A DNA stretch of 64,000 bases from NCBI RefSeq assembly GCF_005503555.1, contig NZ_SCNG01000001.1, positions 1,426,001-1,490,000 on the forward strand, read 5' to 3'. A program made the position numbers and the translations under genes. The notes beneath the pieces were generated by a model, which searched no databases, had not been told where the DNA came from, and saw only the letters and a list, made by a program, of their open reading frames with translations. This stretch comes from Rudaea sp. 3F27F6. Lineage in GTDB: Bacteria; Pseudomonadota; Gammaproteobacteria; Xanthomonadales; Rhodanobacteraceae. Below, piece after piece: positions 52,751-62,330 of the stretch (its first letter is position 1; each line of letters begins with the position of its first letter).

Positions 52751-54043
52751 TTACGGTTTGCCCGCATCGGCCGCGACGCGCGAGGAAGCGGCAAATGCCG
52801 CGAGCGAGCGCAGCACCACGGTTGCGGCGAGTGCGCCGACGATCGAGTCGAGCGTGGCGATGCCGGTGACCGAGATCCCGGCGTGCGCACTGGCAAGACC
52901 GAGCGCGGTGCCGGCGATCCACGCGACGATCGCCGGCCAGCGGAACGCGGGATTTCCCACCGTGTTCTGGGTCGGCCGGATCGCCTCGCTGCATTGCACC
53001 GCGGCGACCGGCGGCAGGGCGATGCTGAGCAGTTCGAGGAACGGCATGAAATGTTCTTCGACGTGGAGCAGCGCGAGTACCGCGCCGAATACGCCGACAC
53101 CGATGACGATGCGCTGCAGCGGCCAGCGCGGAAACAGATTCGCCAGCGACAGGCTGCCCGAATAAAGACACGCCGACGAATCCATCCACGCGCCCATGAG
53201 CAGCAGGCCGAGCGCGGGCAGGCCGATGCCGAGCGCGACGAGCGCGGCGACGAGATCCGGCTGGCCGAGCGCGGTACTCGGAATCGCCGACATGAACAGG
53301 ACCAGCGGATAGGCGACGCCGAGCGCGAGGAAGCAGGCCATGCCCGCACCGAGCGGACGCCGCACGAAGCGACCGTAGTCGGGCTGGATGGTGATGCCGA
53401 CGATGTACGAGCCGACGACCGCCGATACGGCCGCACCGAAACCGAGCGCGCCGCTGCCGTGGCCGAGCGCGGCCGTATCGAGTTTGCCCGCGGTCATGAA
53501 CACGGCGATCGCGAGCAGCACGGCGGTCAGCGGCACGATCACCTGGCCGAGCCGCTCCAGGCCGGTGACGCCCTTGAGCACGACGTAGGTGATCAGCGCA
53601 CTGAGCGGAATCGAGATCGCCGCCGATGGCACCGCGATGCCGAAGATGCGCTGCATCGTCGTTCCGGCGGTCGCGCCGAGCACGCTGACGATGACGCCGA
53701 ACCAGCCGATCAACGACAGCGCGATCGCGAGTTTGACGACCTGCGCGCCCCAATGCCCGAACGTGCGCTGGGCGAGCAGCGGCAGCGACATGCGCGTGCG
53801 CGCGCCGGCATAGGCGGAGAGACCGCCGAGCACGCCGCTGATGATCGAGCCGACGACGAAGGCCGCCAGCGCGGGACGAAAGCCGAGCCCCGAAGTCACG
53901 TTGGAAGCGAGGATGAAGACCGGCAGGCCGCAGCAACTGCCGGCGACGATGAAGAAGACCGTGCGCGCGGGCCCGGTGGCCTCGTCGGGAACGGTGCTGT
54001 GGGCGAAACCCTGGGCCGATTCGTCGCGCGCGTTGCTGGTCAT
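52751..54043 (-). CDS. NCS1-family permease (purine/cytosine/hydantoin type)
   Basis: 430 residues with 12 membrane helices and the NCS1 layout: VFILASNVTSGLGFRPALAAFVVGSIISG, IGWFGVIVSVLGATAG, VGSYIVGITIQPDYGRFVRRP, and LGQPDLVAALVALGIGLPALGLLLMG. The family carries purines, cytosine, allantoin, thiamine precursors or hydantoins with a cation. A nearby HyuA/HyuB pair makes a hydantoin or related lactam a reasonable guess. It is divergent from the large LuxR-type activator and sits upstream of the cyclodeaminase-like gene. The ATG at 54043 is chosen because the membrane core begins 25 residues later. Confidence 0.9.
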   Translation of the reverse strand: MTSNARDESAQGFAHSTVPDEATGPARTVFFIVAGSCCGLPVFILASNVTSGLGFRPALAAFVVGSIISGVLGGLSAYAGARTRMSLPLLAQRTFGHWGAQVVKLAIALSLIGWFGVIVSVLGATAGTTMQRIFGIAVPSAAISIPLSALITYVVLKGVTGLERLGQVIVPLTAVLLAIAVFMTAGKLDTAALGHGSGALGFGAAVSAVVGSYIVGITIQPDYGRFVRRPLGAGMACFLALGVAYPLVLFMSAIPSTALGQPDLVAALVALGIGLPALGLLLMGAWMDSSACLYSGSLSLANLFPRWPLQRIVIGVGVFGAVLALLHVEEHFMPFLELLSIALPPVAAVQCSEAIRPTQNTVGNPAFRWPAIVAWIAGTALGLASAHAGISVTGIATLDSIVGALAATVVLRSLAAFAASSRVAADAGKP

Positions 54044-54220
54044 TCGTCCGAATCTAGTCGGGCATGACGGCGGTGCCAAGTCTGCGCATGGGTAGGTCAT
54101 GCACGAAGCCGTCGCGGCGCACCTACCCGATCGAGCTAGCAAACCGACGAGACTTCCCTGATTGCTCCGGCGCATGCAAGATGGAGTGTCACGCCCAGAC
54201 TGTCCATCGGTTTTTTCCAG

Positions 54221-56917
54221 GTGTCGTCCGACTCCGCCAAAACGCTCGCATCGAGCATTCTTCTCGTCGGCAAGCTCGAGCCGCCGAGCCAACGCGTCGC
54301 CCTGGCCACGCGCGAGGCCCTGCTCGCGCGGCTGAAGGGCTGGCGCGATCACGCGCTGACCTTGCTGGTTTCGCCGCCGGGCTTCGGCAAGACCACCTTG
54401 CTCGCGCAGTGGTGGCTCGATCTGCAGTCCGAATCCGGCGTCGTCGCGGCCTGGCTGACGCTCGACGAGGACGATGCCGAGCCGGCGCGGCTGATCGCCA
54501 ACATCATCCTTTCGCTGCACCGCGCCGGCCTCGACGTCGGCGCGCTCGAGACGATCGCCGAGAACGGGCTGCTCGAATCATCGACCAAGGCCACCCTGCT
54601 CGGCCTGATCAGCCGCATCGCCGCGCACCGCGCGGCGGTCGTGCTGATTCTCGACGACTACCAGCTCGCCCATTCGCCGGCCGCGGCCGAAGTCGTGGAA
54701 ACCCTGCTGCGCCGCGGCGGGCGCAACCTGCATCTGGCGATCAGCTCGCGCGATCGCCCGTCGATCCACCTTTCCGCGCTGATTGCGCGCGGCCTCGTGC
54801 AGACCATCGGCGCAGCCGACCTCATGTTCACTCAACAGGAATCGGCAGCGCTGTTCTCTGGCATGCTCGCGCCCGAAGAGCACGCCCTGCTCTACGCGCG
54901 CAGCGAAGGCTGGGCCGTGGTCTCGCAGCTCGCGCGCATCTGGATGCGGCGCGGGCGCGAGCACACCCTGCCCGAATTCGCCGGACGCAGCGGCGAGATC
55001 GCCGACTATTTGAGCGAACAGGTGTTGCGCGACCTGCCGCTGGATCTGCAGGAGTTCCTCATGGACGCCGCGGTCTTCGACCGCTTCTGCGCGCCGATGA
55101 TGGACGAGGCGCGCGCGCGCAACGACAGCGCGGCGCTGCTCGAACGCCTCGCCCATCTCGACGCCCTGCTGATTCCGCTCGGCCGTGAGCGCGACTGGTT
55201 CCGCTTCCATCCGCTGTTCGGCGACTTCCTGCGCTGCCGCCTCGGCCTCGCCCATCCCGAACGCACTGCGGCACTGCAGATGCGCGCGTCGAACTGGCTG
55301 CGCCGGCACGGCGACCTGCTCGACGCCGTGCGCCAGGCCCTGCGCGCGGGCGAGACCGCGCATGCGCTCGCCCTCGTCGAAAAGGCGCGCAGTTGGCAGC
55401 TGATCATGACCCACGGTCTCGGTTTCGTCAGCAACCTGCTCAAGCTGTTTCCGCGCGACACGCTCGAAAACGATCCGCTGCTGCTGGTGCTGCAGGCGTA
55501 TCTCGACATCAAGCGCGGCGAATGGTCGAACGTGCGCCGCTGCCTGGAAAGCGTCGGCCCGCGCATCGCCGTGCTGAATGCCGAACAGCGCAACAGCTAC
55601 ACCGTCATCCACGCCTTGTGGATCGGCTACCTCGACGAAACCGGCAAACCCGAGCGGCGCGCGGAAATCGACGATTTCATCGCCTCGCTCGCTGCCGACG
55701 ACCACGTCACGCGCGCCACCGCCGAGGCTGTCAACGCGATCGATTCGATCGCACTCGCCGAGTTCGACCGCGCCGAACGCTATAGCCGCGACGGCGTCGC
55801 CAACATGCAGGCCGGCAACTGCGTCGTCGGCACGACCTATTGCCTGTTCCATCTCGGCGAAAGTCTCTACTGCCGCGGCGAATGGGCCGCGGCCGAAACC
55901 ATATACCGCCAGTCGCTCGACCTGGCCGAAGCGAATTTCGGCAAGGACAGCATGCTCAAGGCCGTCGCCTGCAGCCTGCTCGCGCCGCTGCTCTATCAGC
56001 GCAACCGGCTCGCCGAAGCGAGCGCGCTGGTCGACGCCTCGCTCGCCACGATCGAGCGCCAGGACGGCTGGTTCGACATCTACGCACTCGCCTACGAAAC
56101 CGCGGTGCGCATGGCCTACTCGCAGAGCGGCGCCGAAGCCGGGCGCGCCATGCTGCAGCGTGCCCGCACCAATGCGCGCCTGCGCGGACTGCGCGAACTC
56201 GAACGCCTCGTCGACGCCTGGCAGGTCGAACTCGACAGCGGCAAAGCCGCGCCGGCCGCCGCGCTCGAACCGGCCGGCGCCGCACTCGAAGAGCCACGCC
56301 TGCGCACCGACGCGCGCGTCAACTGGCGCGAGCGCTACGCGTGGACGGTGACTGCGGTGAAGCTGGCCCTCGCCTGCGGGCAACACGCGCGCGCACTGCA
56401 ATGGAGCGAACGCGAGATCGCCGTCTGCGCCGCGCAAGGGCGGCGCGCGGACGCGGCGAATCTCGACGTGCTCGCCGCACTCGCACTCAAGGCGCAAGGC
56501 GACGCACAAGGTGCGGTCGCGCGCCTCGCCCGCGCGCTCGACTTCGCCGGCGGCGTCGACGCCGTGCGCCTGTTCTTCAACCTGCCGCCGTCGGCCGACG
56601 CACTGATCCGCGAAGCGCTCAACGACGCGCGCGCCCTGCCGCCGCTCGGCGCGCAGCGCGCCTTCCTGCTGCGCGTGCAGCGCGAACTGCGCACGCAGCA
56701 GGCCGACGACGCCGGCGTACTCAGCAGCCGCGAACTCGACGTGCTGCGCGAACTCCATCGTGGCCGCTCGAACAAGGCCATCGGGCGCCTGCTCGGGCTG
56801 TCCGAGAACACGGTGAAATTTCACTTGAAGCAGATTTATCGCAAGCTCGGCGTCGATTCGCGCGTTGCGGCGCTGGCGGCGGCGCAGCGGCTGGCGTTGC
56901 CGCTCGATACCGCCTAG
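54221..56917 (+). CDS. MalT-like large ATP-binding LuxR-family activator (LAL)
   Basis: 898 residues. An N-terminal ATPase has the P-loop SPPGFGKTT (residues 51-59) and Walker B VVLILDDYQLA (about 138-148). A long TPR-like helical middle precedes the C-terminal LuxR helix-turn-helix (LSSRELDVLRELHRGRSNKAIGRLLGLSENTVKFHLKQIYRKLG). This is the architecture of LAL regulators such as MalT. GTG start with poor ribosome binding site. It is divergent from the NCS1 permease and upstream of a TonB-dependent receptor and hyuAB, so it probably activates this uptake and hydrolysis set in response to a bound inducer. That target assignment is inference. Confidence 0.9.
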   Translation: MSSDSAKTLASSILLVGKLEPPSQRVALATREALLARLKGWRDHALTLLVSPPGFGKTTLLAQWWLDLQSESGVVAAWLTLDEDDAEPARLIANIILSLHRAGLDVGALETIAENGLLESSTKATLLGLISRIAAHRAAVVLILDDYQLAHSPAAAEVVETLLRRGGRNLHLAISSRDRPSIHLSALIARGLVQTIGAADLMFTQQESAALFSGMLAPEEHALLYARSEGWAVVSQLARIWMRRGREHTLPEFAGRSGEIADYLSEQVLRDLPLDLQEFLMDAAVFDRFCAPMMDEARARNDSAALLERLAHLDALLIPLGRERDWFRFHPLFGDFLRCRLGLAHPERTAALQMRASNWLRRHGDLLDAVRQALRAGETAHALALVEKARSWQLIMTHGLGFVSNLLKLFPRDTLENDPLLLVLQAYLDIKRGEWSNVRRCLESVGPRIAVLNAEQRNSYTVIHALWIGYLDETGKPERRAEIDDFIASLAADDHVTRATAEAVNAIDSIALAEFDRAERYSRDGVANMQAGNCVVGTTYCLFHLGESLYCRGEWAAAETIYRQSLDLAEANFGKDSMLKAVACSLLAPLLYQRNRLAEASALVDASLATIERQDGWFDIYALAYETAVRMAYSQSGAEAGRAMLQRARTNARLRGLRELERLVDAWQVELDSGKAAPAAALEPAGAALEEPRLRTDARVNWRERYAWTVTAVKLALACGQHARALQWSEREIAVCAAQGRRADAANLDVLAALALKAQGDAQGAVARLARALDFAGGVDAVRLFFNLPPSADALIREALNDARALPPLGAQRAFLLRVQRELRTQQADDAGVLSSRELDVLRELHRGRSNKAIGRLLGLSENTVKFHLKQIYRKLGVDSRVAALAAAQRLALPLDTA

Positions 56918-56936
56918 GTCGTTCTTGCTTTTTTTG

Positions 56937-57733
56937 CTCGTCATTCCTGCGGTTCTCAACAGCCGAAGGGCTGGTCAAGCAGGAATCCAGCTCTTGGCTC
57001 TGCTCGTTATCCCCGCATGCTCTTGGCGGGGATCCAGTGACTTCGCTTTTTTTGTTGGTTTCAGAGCAAAAGCTTCCACTCGCCCTGCGGGCGAGCGGGT
57101 CACTTTCTTGTCTACAGCGACAAGAAAGTAACCAAAGAAACGCCGCCCCGGGAGCCGCGCCCTTCGCGCTACGCGCTACCGGTTCGCGATGGCATGCCGG
57201 GGTTCGCTCGATGGACATCCGTGTCCATTCGCGAACTCGCGCATCCTGCGCGCGACCCTATGGGCGAATCCGTCATGCCCTCGCCGCGGCTGACGGGGAC
57301 CCGAGATCAAAAGACAGATCAAAAGCCGCGGCCTACGAAGGTAGCTCTTGCTTCGGCGCGCACGATGCGCGCTGCTCCGGCTCCCGGGTCCCAATTACAT
57401 TGCGGCGCCAGCGGACGATAAGGCCCGCAGGGTGCGCGCGATGGATCGCGCGCATTCCGCTATTGCACACGGATGTGCAATTAGCGGAACCCGGCCGCTG
57501 ACGCGGACCCTATGGGCAGGATGCCCATAGGGCGCAATGTTCTGGGGCGGCGTCTTTTGGTTACTTTTCTTCGCTGTAGAAGAAAAGTAACCCGCTCGCC
57601 CGTAGGGCGAGTGGAAGCCTTTGCTCTTAAACCAACACAACCAAAAGCAAAGTCACTGCATTCCCGCCAGAAGCACGCGGGAATGACGAGCAAAGTAAAA
57701 GCTGGATTCCGGCTTCCGCCGGAATGACGAGCA
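56937..57733. repeat. large palindromic non-coding repeat, copy 2 (about 0.8 kb)
   Basis: Near-identical in order and sequence to 33588-34388: outer GTCATTCC hairpins, facing CTTCCACTCGCC..GTCACTTTCTTGTC arms (about 57075-57120 and 57560-57614), then the same inner hairpin chain, including GTTCGC..TGGACA/TGTCCA..GCGAAC near 57203-57235, GCTATTGCACA/TGTGCAATTAGC and CTATGGGCA/TGCCCATAG. Small differences such as TTTTTTGTTGG spacing and AGAAAAGTAACC arms show independent drift. It fills most of the gap 56918-57922 between the LuxR activator and TonB-dependent receptor. No gene inside is supported. Confidence 0.85.
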
Positions 57734-57922
57734 ACAGCGAGTCCTGCCGCGCGACCGCGCGATAACAACGAACGACGACAAAACCCGCAATTTCCACCCA
57801 ATCGGGTTAACCCCGCACGCGCTTTCCACCGCGCCCACCCGCGCCACCGATGGACAGCGCAACACCCCTGTCATCATTCTGCTCAGCGACGGAATCGTCC
57901 GTTTTCCGCCTACGAGTCTTTC

Positions 57923-60163
57923 ATGAGCGCTAGCCCCCGTTTGACGCCCGCGCGGTTGAGCATGTCGGTTGCCCTTGCCCTCGCGGCGGGCGGTGCCTTC
58001 GCCCAGCAGACCGCATCCGACGCCGGAACGAATGCCGCGGCCTCCGCCGCCGCGGCGAACGAGACCAAGGACAAATCCACTCTCGAACAGATCACCGTGA
58101 CCGCGCGCCAGCGCAGCGAGTCGCTGCAGGACGTGCCGATCGCGATCACCGCGTTCACCGCCAAGGAGATCGAACGCGCGAGCATCGACACGCCGGCCGA
58201 TTTCGTCCAGCTCACTTCGAACGTGAGCATGGTGCAGGCGCAGAACTCGGGCACGAGCTTCCTCACCATCCGCGGCATCACTCAGGTGCGCAACGGCGAG
58301 CCGCCGGTCGCGACTGTGATCGACGGCGTGCAGCAAATCAGCCCGAACCAGTTCAACCAGCAGCTTTACGACCTCGATTCGATCGAAGTGCTCAAGGGGC
58401 CGCAGGGCGCGCTCTACGGACGCAACGCCGAGGGCGGCGCGATCCTGATCACGACCAAGCCGCCGGGCGACACGTTCGCGGCGTCGTTCAAGGCCGGCGT
58501 CGGCAACGGCGGCCTGATCGATTCGATGTTCAGCGTCAGCGGCCCGATCGGCGACGGCAAGGTGCGCTATCTCTTCGCCGGCTCGGCGAGCAACTTCGAC
58601 GGCCTGATCAACAACGTCTATCTCGACAAGAAGGTCGACTACGAGCGCGACCGCAACTTCCGCGCGCGCGTCATCGCCGACCTCAGCGACGAGCTCAGCA
58701 TCGACACGCAACTGAGCAGTTCGCGCACCACGGGCGGCGCACTCAACTACGTGTTCCAGCCACTATACGGCGTCGACGATCCGAACAACACCTCGATTCC
58801 GATCAATGCGAACAACCGCGGCTACGACAAGCGCGTGCTCGATCATTTCTCGGTCAAGGCCGACTACAAGCTGCCGTTCGCGACACTGACCGGCATCGTC
58901 GGCTACGACCACATCAACGAGTTTTATTCGGGCGACCAGTTTCCGTATTCGCCGGCGATCTCGTCGAACTCGCCGTTCGGCCCCGGCACCGACGGCACGC
59001 AGACGCAGTATCTGTCGACCAATGCGACGCAGTTCGAGCTGCGCCTGACCTCGCCGTCCGACCAGCGCCTGCGCTGGATTGCCGGCGCCTACTATCTCTA
59101 CGGTCGCCGCTATCTGTCGTCGACGACCGGCATCGATCTCGGTCTCGGCATTCTGCCGGTCAAGGAGGAACCGTTCGGGCCGAACACGATCAATCCGACC
59201 AGTTATTTCGCCGCCGACCACAACCAGCAGAAGGCCAGCGCCGTGTTCGGCCAGGCCGATTACGATTTGACCGAACGCCTCGAACTGGCCTTCGCGCTGC
59301 GTTACGACCGCGAAGAGCACACGCAGAAGAATGCGGCACCGCCGTCGTTCGATCCGTATTCGGGCCAGGTGCGCAGCGCGACGTTCGACAAGTGGCAGCC
59401 GAAGCTGACCCTGACCTGGAAGGCGAACGACGATCTGCGTCTCTATGCCAGCTACGGCGAAGGTTTTCGCAGCGGCGGCTTCAACCAGAGCGGCACGGGC
59501 GCCGCCGCGGCCTCGGTCGGACTGGTCGGCGTCACCGACCTGTATCAGCCCGAATCGGCGAAGAGTCTCGAAGCCGGTTTCAAGAGCCGCTTCGACGACG
59601 GCCGCCTGCAGATCGACGGCAGCGTGTTCCACACCGAAGTGAACAACATGCTGTATTTCGTCTTCGTCGGCCAGCTCGGCGCGCAAGTGCTGACCAATAT
59701 CGACAAGGCCAAGCTCGACGGCTACGAGATCAACGCGAAGTATCGTTTGCGCGAAGACCTCACCGTCTACGGCGGCTACGGCTACACGCTCAGCGAGGTG
59801 AAGCGCTTCACCCTCGCCCCGGCCGACGCCGGCAACAGCGCGCCGTACGTGCCGCGCTACACGTCGAACGTCGGCATGCAGTACACGCCGCGGCTCAGCG
59901 CAGCGCTCAACGGCCTCGTACGCGTCGATTACCAACGCATCGGCCAGCAGTACTGGGACCCTGGCAATACGCGTTCGCGCGACGCGTTCGGCCTGCTCAA
60001 TCTGCGCGTCGGCGTGGAGTCGCACGACGGCACCTGGAGCGCCGGCCTGTGGGCGAAGAACGCGACCAACACCAAGTACAACGCCGAATACGTGCTCGGC
60101 GGATTCGCCCAGATCGGCATTCCGCGCACGTTCGGCGTCGACTTCCGCTACAACTACTTTTAA
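57923..60163 (+). CDS. TonB-dependent outer-membrane receptor of the hydantoin-type region
   Basis: 746 residues, the standard siderophore/vitamin-size TonB-dependent receptor. Signal peptide (SMSVALALAAGGAFAQ), a TonB box-like LEQITVTARQRSESLQDVP, plug with FLTIRGITQVRNGEPPVATVIDGVQ, barrel, and a C-terminal aromatic end (VDFRYNYF). The ATG has no clear ribosome binding site. It lies 58 bp before hyuA, with an intervening hairpin, and downstream of the LuxR activator. The likely ligand is the compound hydrolysed by HyuAB, or something chemically linked to it; iron-siderophore uptake is not excluded. Confidence 0.9.
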   Translation: MSASPRLTPARLSMSVALALAAGGAFAQQTASDAGTNAAASAAAANETKDKSTLEQITVTARQRSESLQDVPIAITAFTAKEIERASIDTPADFVQLTSNVSMVQAQNSGTSFLTIRGITQVRNGEPPVATVIDGVQQISPNQFNQQLYDLDSIEVLKGPQGALYGRNAEGGAILITTKPPGDTFAASFKAGVGNGGLIDSMFSVSGPIGDGKVRYLFAGSASNFDGLINNVYLDKKVDYERDRNFRARVIADLSDELSIDTQLSSSRTTGGALNYVFQPLYGVDDPNNTSIPINANNRGYDKRVLDHFSVKADYKLPFATLTGIVGYDHINEFYSGDQFPYSPAISSNSPFGPGTDGTQTQYLSTNATQFELRLTSPSDQRLRWIAGAYYLYGRRYLSSTTGIDLGLGILPVKEEPFGPNTINPTSYFAADHNQQKASAVFGQADYDLTERLELAFALRYDREEHTQKNAAPPSFDPYSGQVRSATFDKWQPKLTLTWKANDDLRLYASYGEGFRSGGFNQSGTGAAAASVGLVGVTDLYQPESAKSLEAGFKSRFDDGRLQIDGSVFHTEVNNMLYFVFVGQLGAQVLTNIDKAKLDGYEINAKYRLREDLTVYGGYGYTLSEVKRFTLAPADAGNSAPYVPRYTSNVGMQYTPRLSAALNGLVRVDYQRIGQQYWDPGNTRSRDAFGLLNLRVGVESHDGTWSAGLWAKNATNTKYNAEYVLGGFAQIGIPRTFGVDFRYNYF

Positions 60164-60174
60164 TGCGCGCCCGG

Positions 60175-60197
60175 CGTCCCGCGCGCAGCGCGGGACG
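60175..60197 (+). terminator. hairpin between the receptor and hyuA
   Basis: CGTCCCGCGC (60175-60184) pairs perfectly with GCGCGGGACG (60188-60197). No T tail; more likely an intercistronic attenuator or mRNA-stabilising stem than a full terminator. Confidence 0.55.
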
Positions 60198-60221
60198 TCA
60201 CGCCTCCCGAACGGAATCCCC

Positions 60222-62330
60222 ATGTCCGCAATCAATACGATCCGTGTCGCCACCGATGTCGGCGGCACGTTCACCGACCTCGTCTATTTCCGCACCGACC
60301 CCGTCAGCGGCCACCAGCAGGTGGTTACGGCCAAGGCCGACACCACGCCGCCGAACTTCGAACGCGGCGTGCTCGACGTTATCGCTCGCGCCAAGGTGCC
60401 GGTGCGCGAGGTCGCCTTCCTCGCCCACGGCACCACGGTCGTCATCAACGCGCTGACCGAACGCAAGGGCGTCAAGGTCGCCTTGATCACGACCGAGGGA
60501 TTCCGCGACACGCTCGAAATCGCGCGCGGCAATCGTCCCGACTTCTTCAATCTCGGCTATCGCAAGCCGGAGACGTTCGTGCCGCGCCACCTGCGCCGCG
60601 AAGTGCCGGGGCGCATCGGCCCGAACGGCGAGGAACGTGCCGCGCTCGACCTGTCGGTGCTGCCCGCGATCGTCGCCGACTTCCGCCGCGAAGGCGTCGC
60701 CGCGGTCGCAATCTGCCTGCTCCACGCTTACGCCAATCCCGCGCACGAAGCGCGCGTGCTCGACGAAGTGCAACGCCTCTGGCCCGAAGTCAGCGTGGTC
60801 GCCTCGCACCAGATCACGCGCGAATGGCGCGAGTACGAACGCAGCAACACCGCGGTGCTCTCGGCTTTCGTGCAGCCGATTGCCGAGCGTTATCTCGCCG
60901 GCTTGAAGCGCGGTCTGAGCGAGGAAGGCCTTGCCGGCCAGCTTTACGTGATGCAGTCCAACTGCGGCGTCGACTCGATCGAGCGCGCCAGCCGCATTCC
61001 GATCACGATGGTCGAATCGGGGCCGGCGAGCGGCTTCTGGGGCGCCGCCGAACTTGGCCGCCTGATCGGCGAGCCGAACATCCTCGCTCTCGACATCGGC
61101 GGCACCACGGCCAAGTGCAGCCTGATCGAGAACGGGCAGGTGCGCATCATGACCGACTACTGGATCGAGCGCAGCGCGACGAGCGCGGGCTATCCGATCA
61201 TGGTGCCGGTCGTCGATCTGGTCGAGATCGGCAACGGCGGCGGCAGCATCGCCTGGATCGACGAGTTCGGCAAACTGCACGTCGGCCCGAAGTCGGCCGG
61301 CTCGACGCCCGGCCCGGCGGCGTACGGCCGCGGCGGCACGCAGGCGACGACGACCGACGCCAACCTCGCTCTGCGCCGGATCAATCCCGAGTATTTCTGC
61401 GGCGGCGCGATCGAGGCCGACCTCGGCGCGGTCGAGCGTGCGCTCGCCCCGCTCGCGCAAGGGCTCGGCATGAGCCCGGTCGAAGTCGCGCGCGGTATCG
61501 TGCGCATCGCCAACCACAACATGGTCAACGCGCTCAAGCTCGTGTCGATGAACCGCGGCCACGATCCGCGCGATTTCACGCTCGTCGCCTTCGGCGGCGG
61601 CGGCCCGATGCACGCGGTCGCGCTCGCCACCGAGCTGAACATGCGCCGCGTCGTCATCCCGCGCGCGGCGGACGTGTTCAGCGCCTGGGGCATGCTCATG
61701 AGCGAACTGCGCCGCGACTATTTCCTCAGCCGCCTCACCACGCTCGACGCAAGTCATGCCGGCACGATCGACGGCCTGCTCGGCGAGACCGCGGCGAACG
61801 CACTCGAACAGTTCGGCGCCGAAGGCATCGCGCCCGAGCGCGTGAAGTTCCTGCGCTATGCCAAGCTGCGCTACGAAAATCAGGAGCACCACGTCGAAGT
61901 TGCGCTGCCCGACGGCGCGCTCGACGCGCAGACGATCGCGGCGATCGCGAGCGCCTTCCACGAAGCCTACGAACGCGAGTACACCTACCGTCTCGACGCC
62001 GCGATCGAGTTCGTCGGCCTGCATCTCGTCGCCCTCGCCGACGTCGGCAAGCTGCAGCCGGCCAAACTGCCGACAAGCGGACGCACGCTCGAAGCAACGC
62101 TCAAGGGACGCCGCGAGGTCGACTACGCGACGCAGGGCGTCCACGCCGCCGACATCTATGACGGCGCTTTGCTCGAAGCCGGCATGCGCTTCGCCGGCCC
62201 CGCGGTGATCGAGACCTCGGGCACCACGATCCTGATCCATCCGGGCAACCGGGTACGCATCGACGACTACGGCAACGTCATCATCGACCTCGGCACCGAC
62301 GGCGCCGCCACGCAAGGAGTCCAGCCATGA
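60222..62330 (+). CDS. hyuA: hydantoinase/oxoprolinase subunit A (HyuA)
   Basis: 702 residues of the HyuA family, one half of ATP-dependent N-methylhydantoinase/5-oxoprolinase/acetone carboxylase-type enzymes. The N-terminal RVATDVGGTFTDLVYF and internal NILALDIGGTTAKCSLI phosphate-binding motifs are the ASKHA-type ATP sites, and GGGGPMHAVALATELN is also conserved. It hydrolyses or carboxylates cyclic amides or ketones with ATP. The stop overlaps the hyuB ATG by 4 bp. The substrate is not readable; the neighbouring NCS1 permease and cyclodeaminase favour a hydantoin or lactam. Confidence 0.92.
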   Translation: MSAINTIRVATDVGGTFTDLVYFRTDPVSGHQQVVTAKADTTPPNFERGVLDVIARAKVPVREVAFLAHGTTVVINALTERKGVKVALITTEGFRDTLEIARGNRPDFFNLGYRKPETFVPRHLRREVPGRIGPNGEERAALDLSVLPAIVADFRREGVAAVAICLLHAYANPAHEARVLDEVQRLWPEVSVVASHQITREWREYERSNTAVLSAFVQPIAERYLAGLKRGLSEEGLAGQLYVMQSNCGVDSIERASRIPITMVESGPASGFWGAAELGRLIGEPNILALDIGGTTAKCSLIENGQVRIMTDYWIERSATSAGYPIMVPVVDLVEIGNGGGSIAWIDEFGKLHVGPKSAGSTPGPAAYGRGGTQATTTDANLALRRINPEYFCGGAIEADLGAVERALAPLAQGLGMSPVEVARGIVRIANHNMVNALKLVSMNRGHDPRDFTLVAFGGGGPMHAVALATELNMRRVVIPRAADVFSAWGMLMSELRRDYFLSRLTTLDASHAGTIDGLLGETAANALEQFGAEGIAPERVKFLRYAKLRYENQEHHVEVALPDGALDAQTIAAIASAFHEAYEREYTYRLDAAIEFVGLHLVALADVGKLQPAKLPTSGRTLEATLKGRREVDYATQGVHAADIYDGALLEAGMRFAGPAVIETSGTTILIHPGNRVRIDDYGNVIIDLGTDGAATQGVQP

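Noticed and set aside
48522-53165. 1547-codon open frame on the plus strand across the amylase, LacI and cyclodeaminase genes
   Set aside because: It is antisense to four genes with clear family motifs; long shadow frames are expected at this GC content, and the translation is a low-complexity arginine/alanine/glycine mix.
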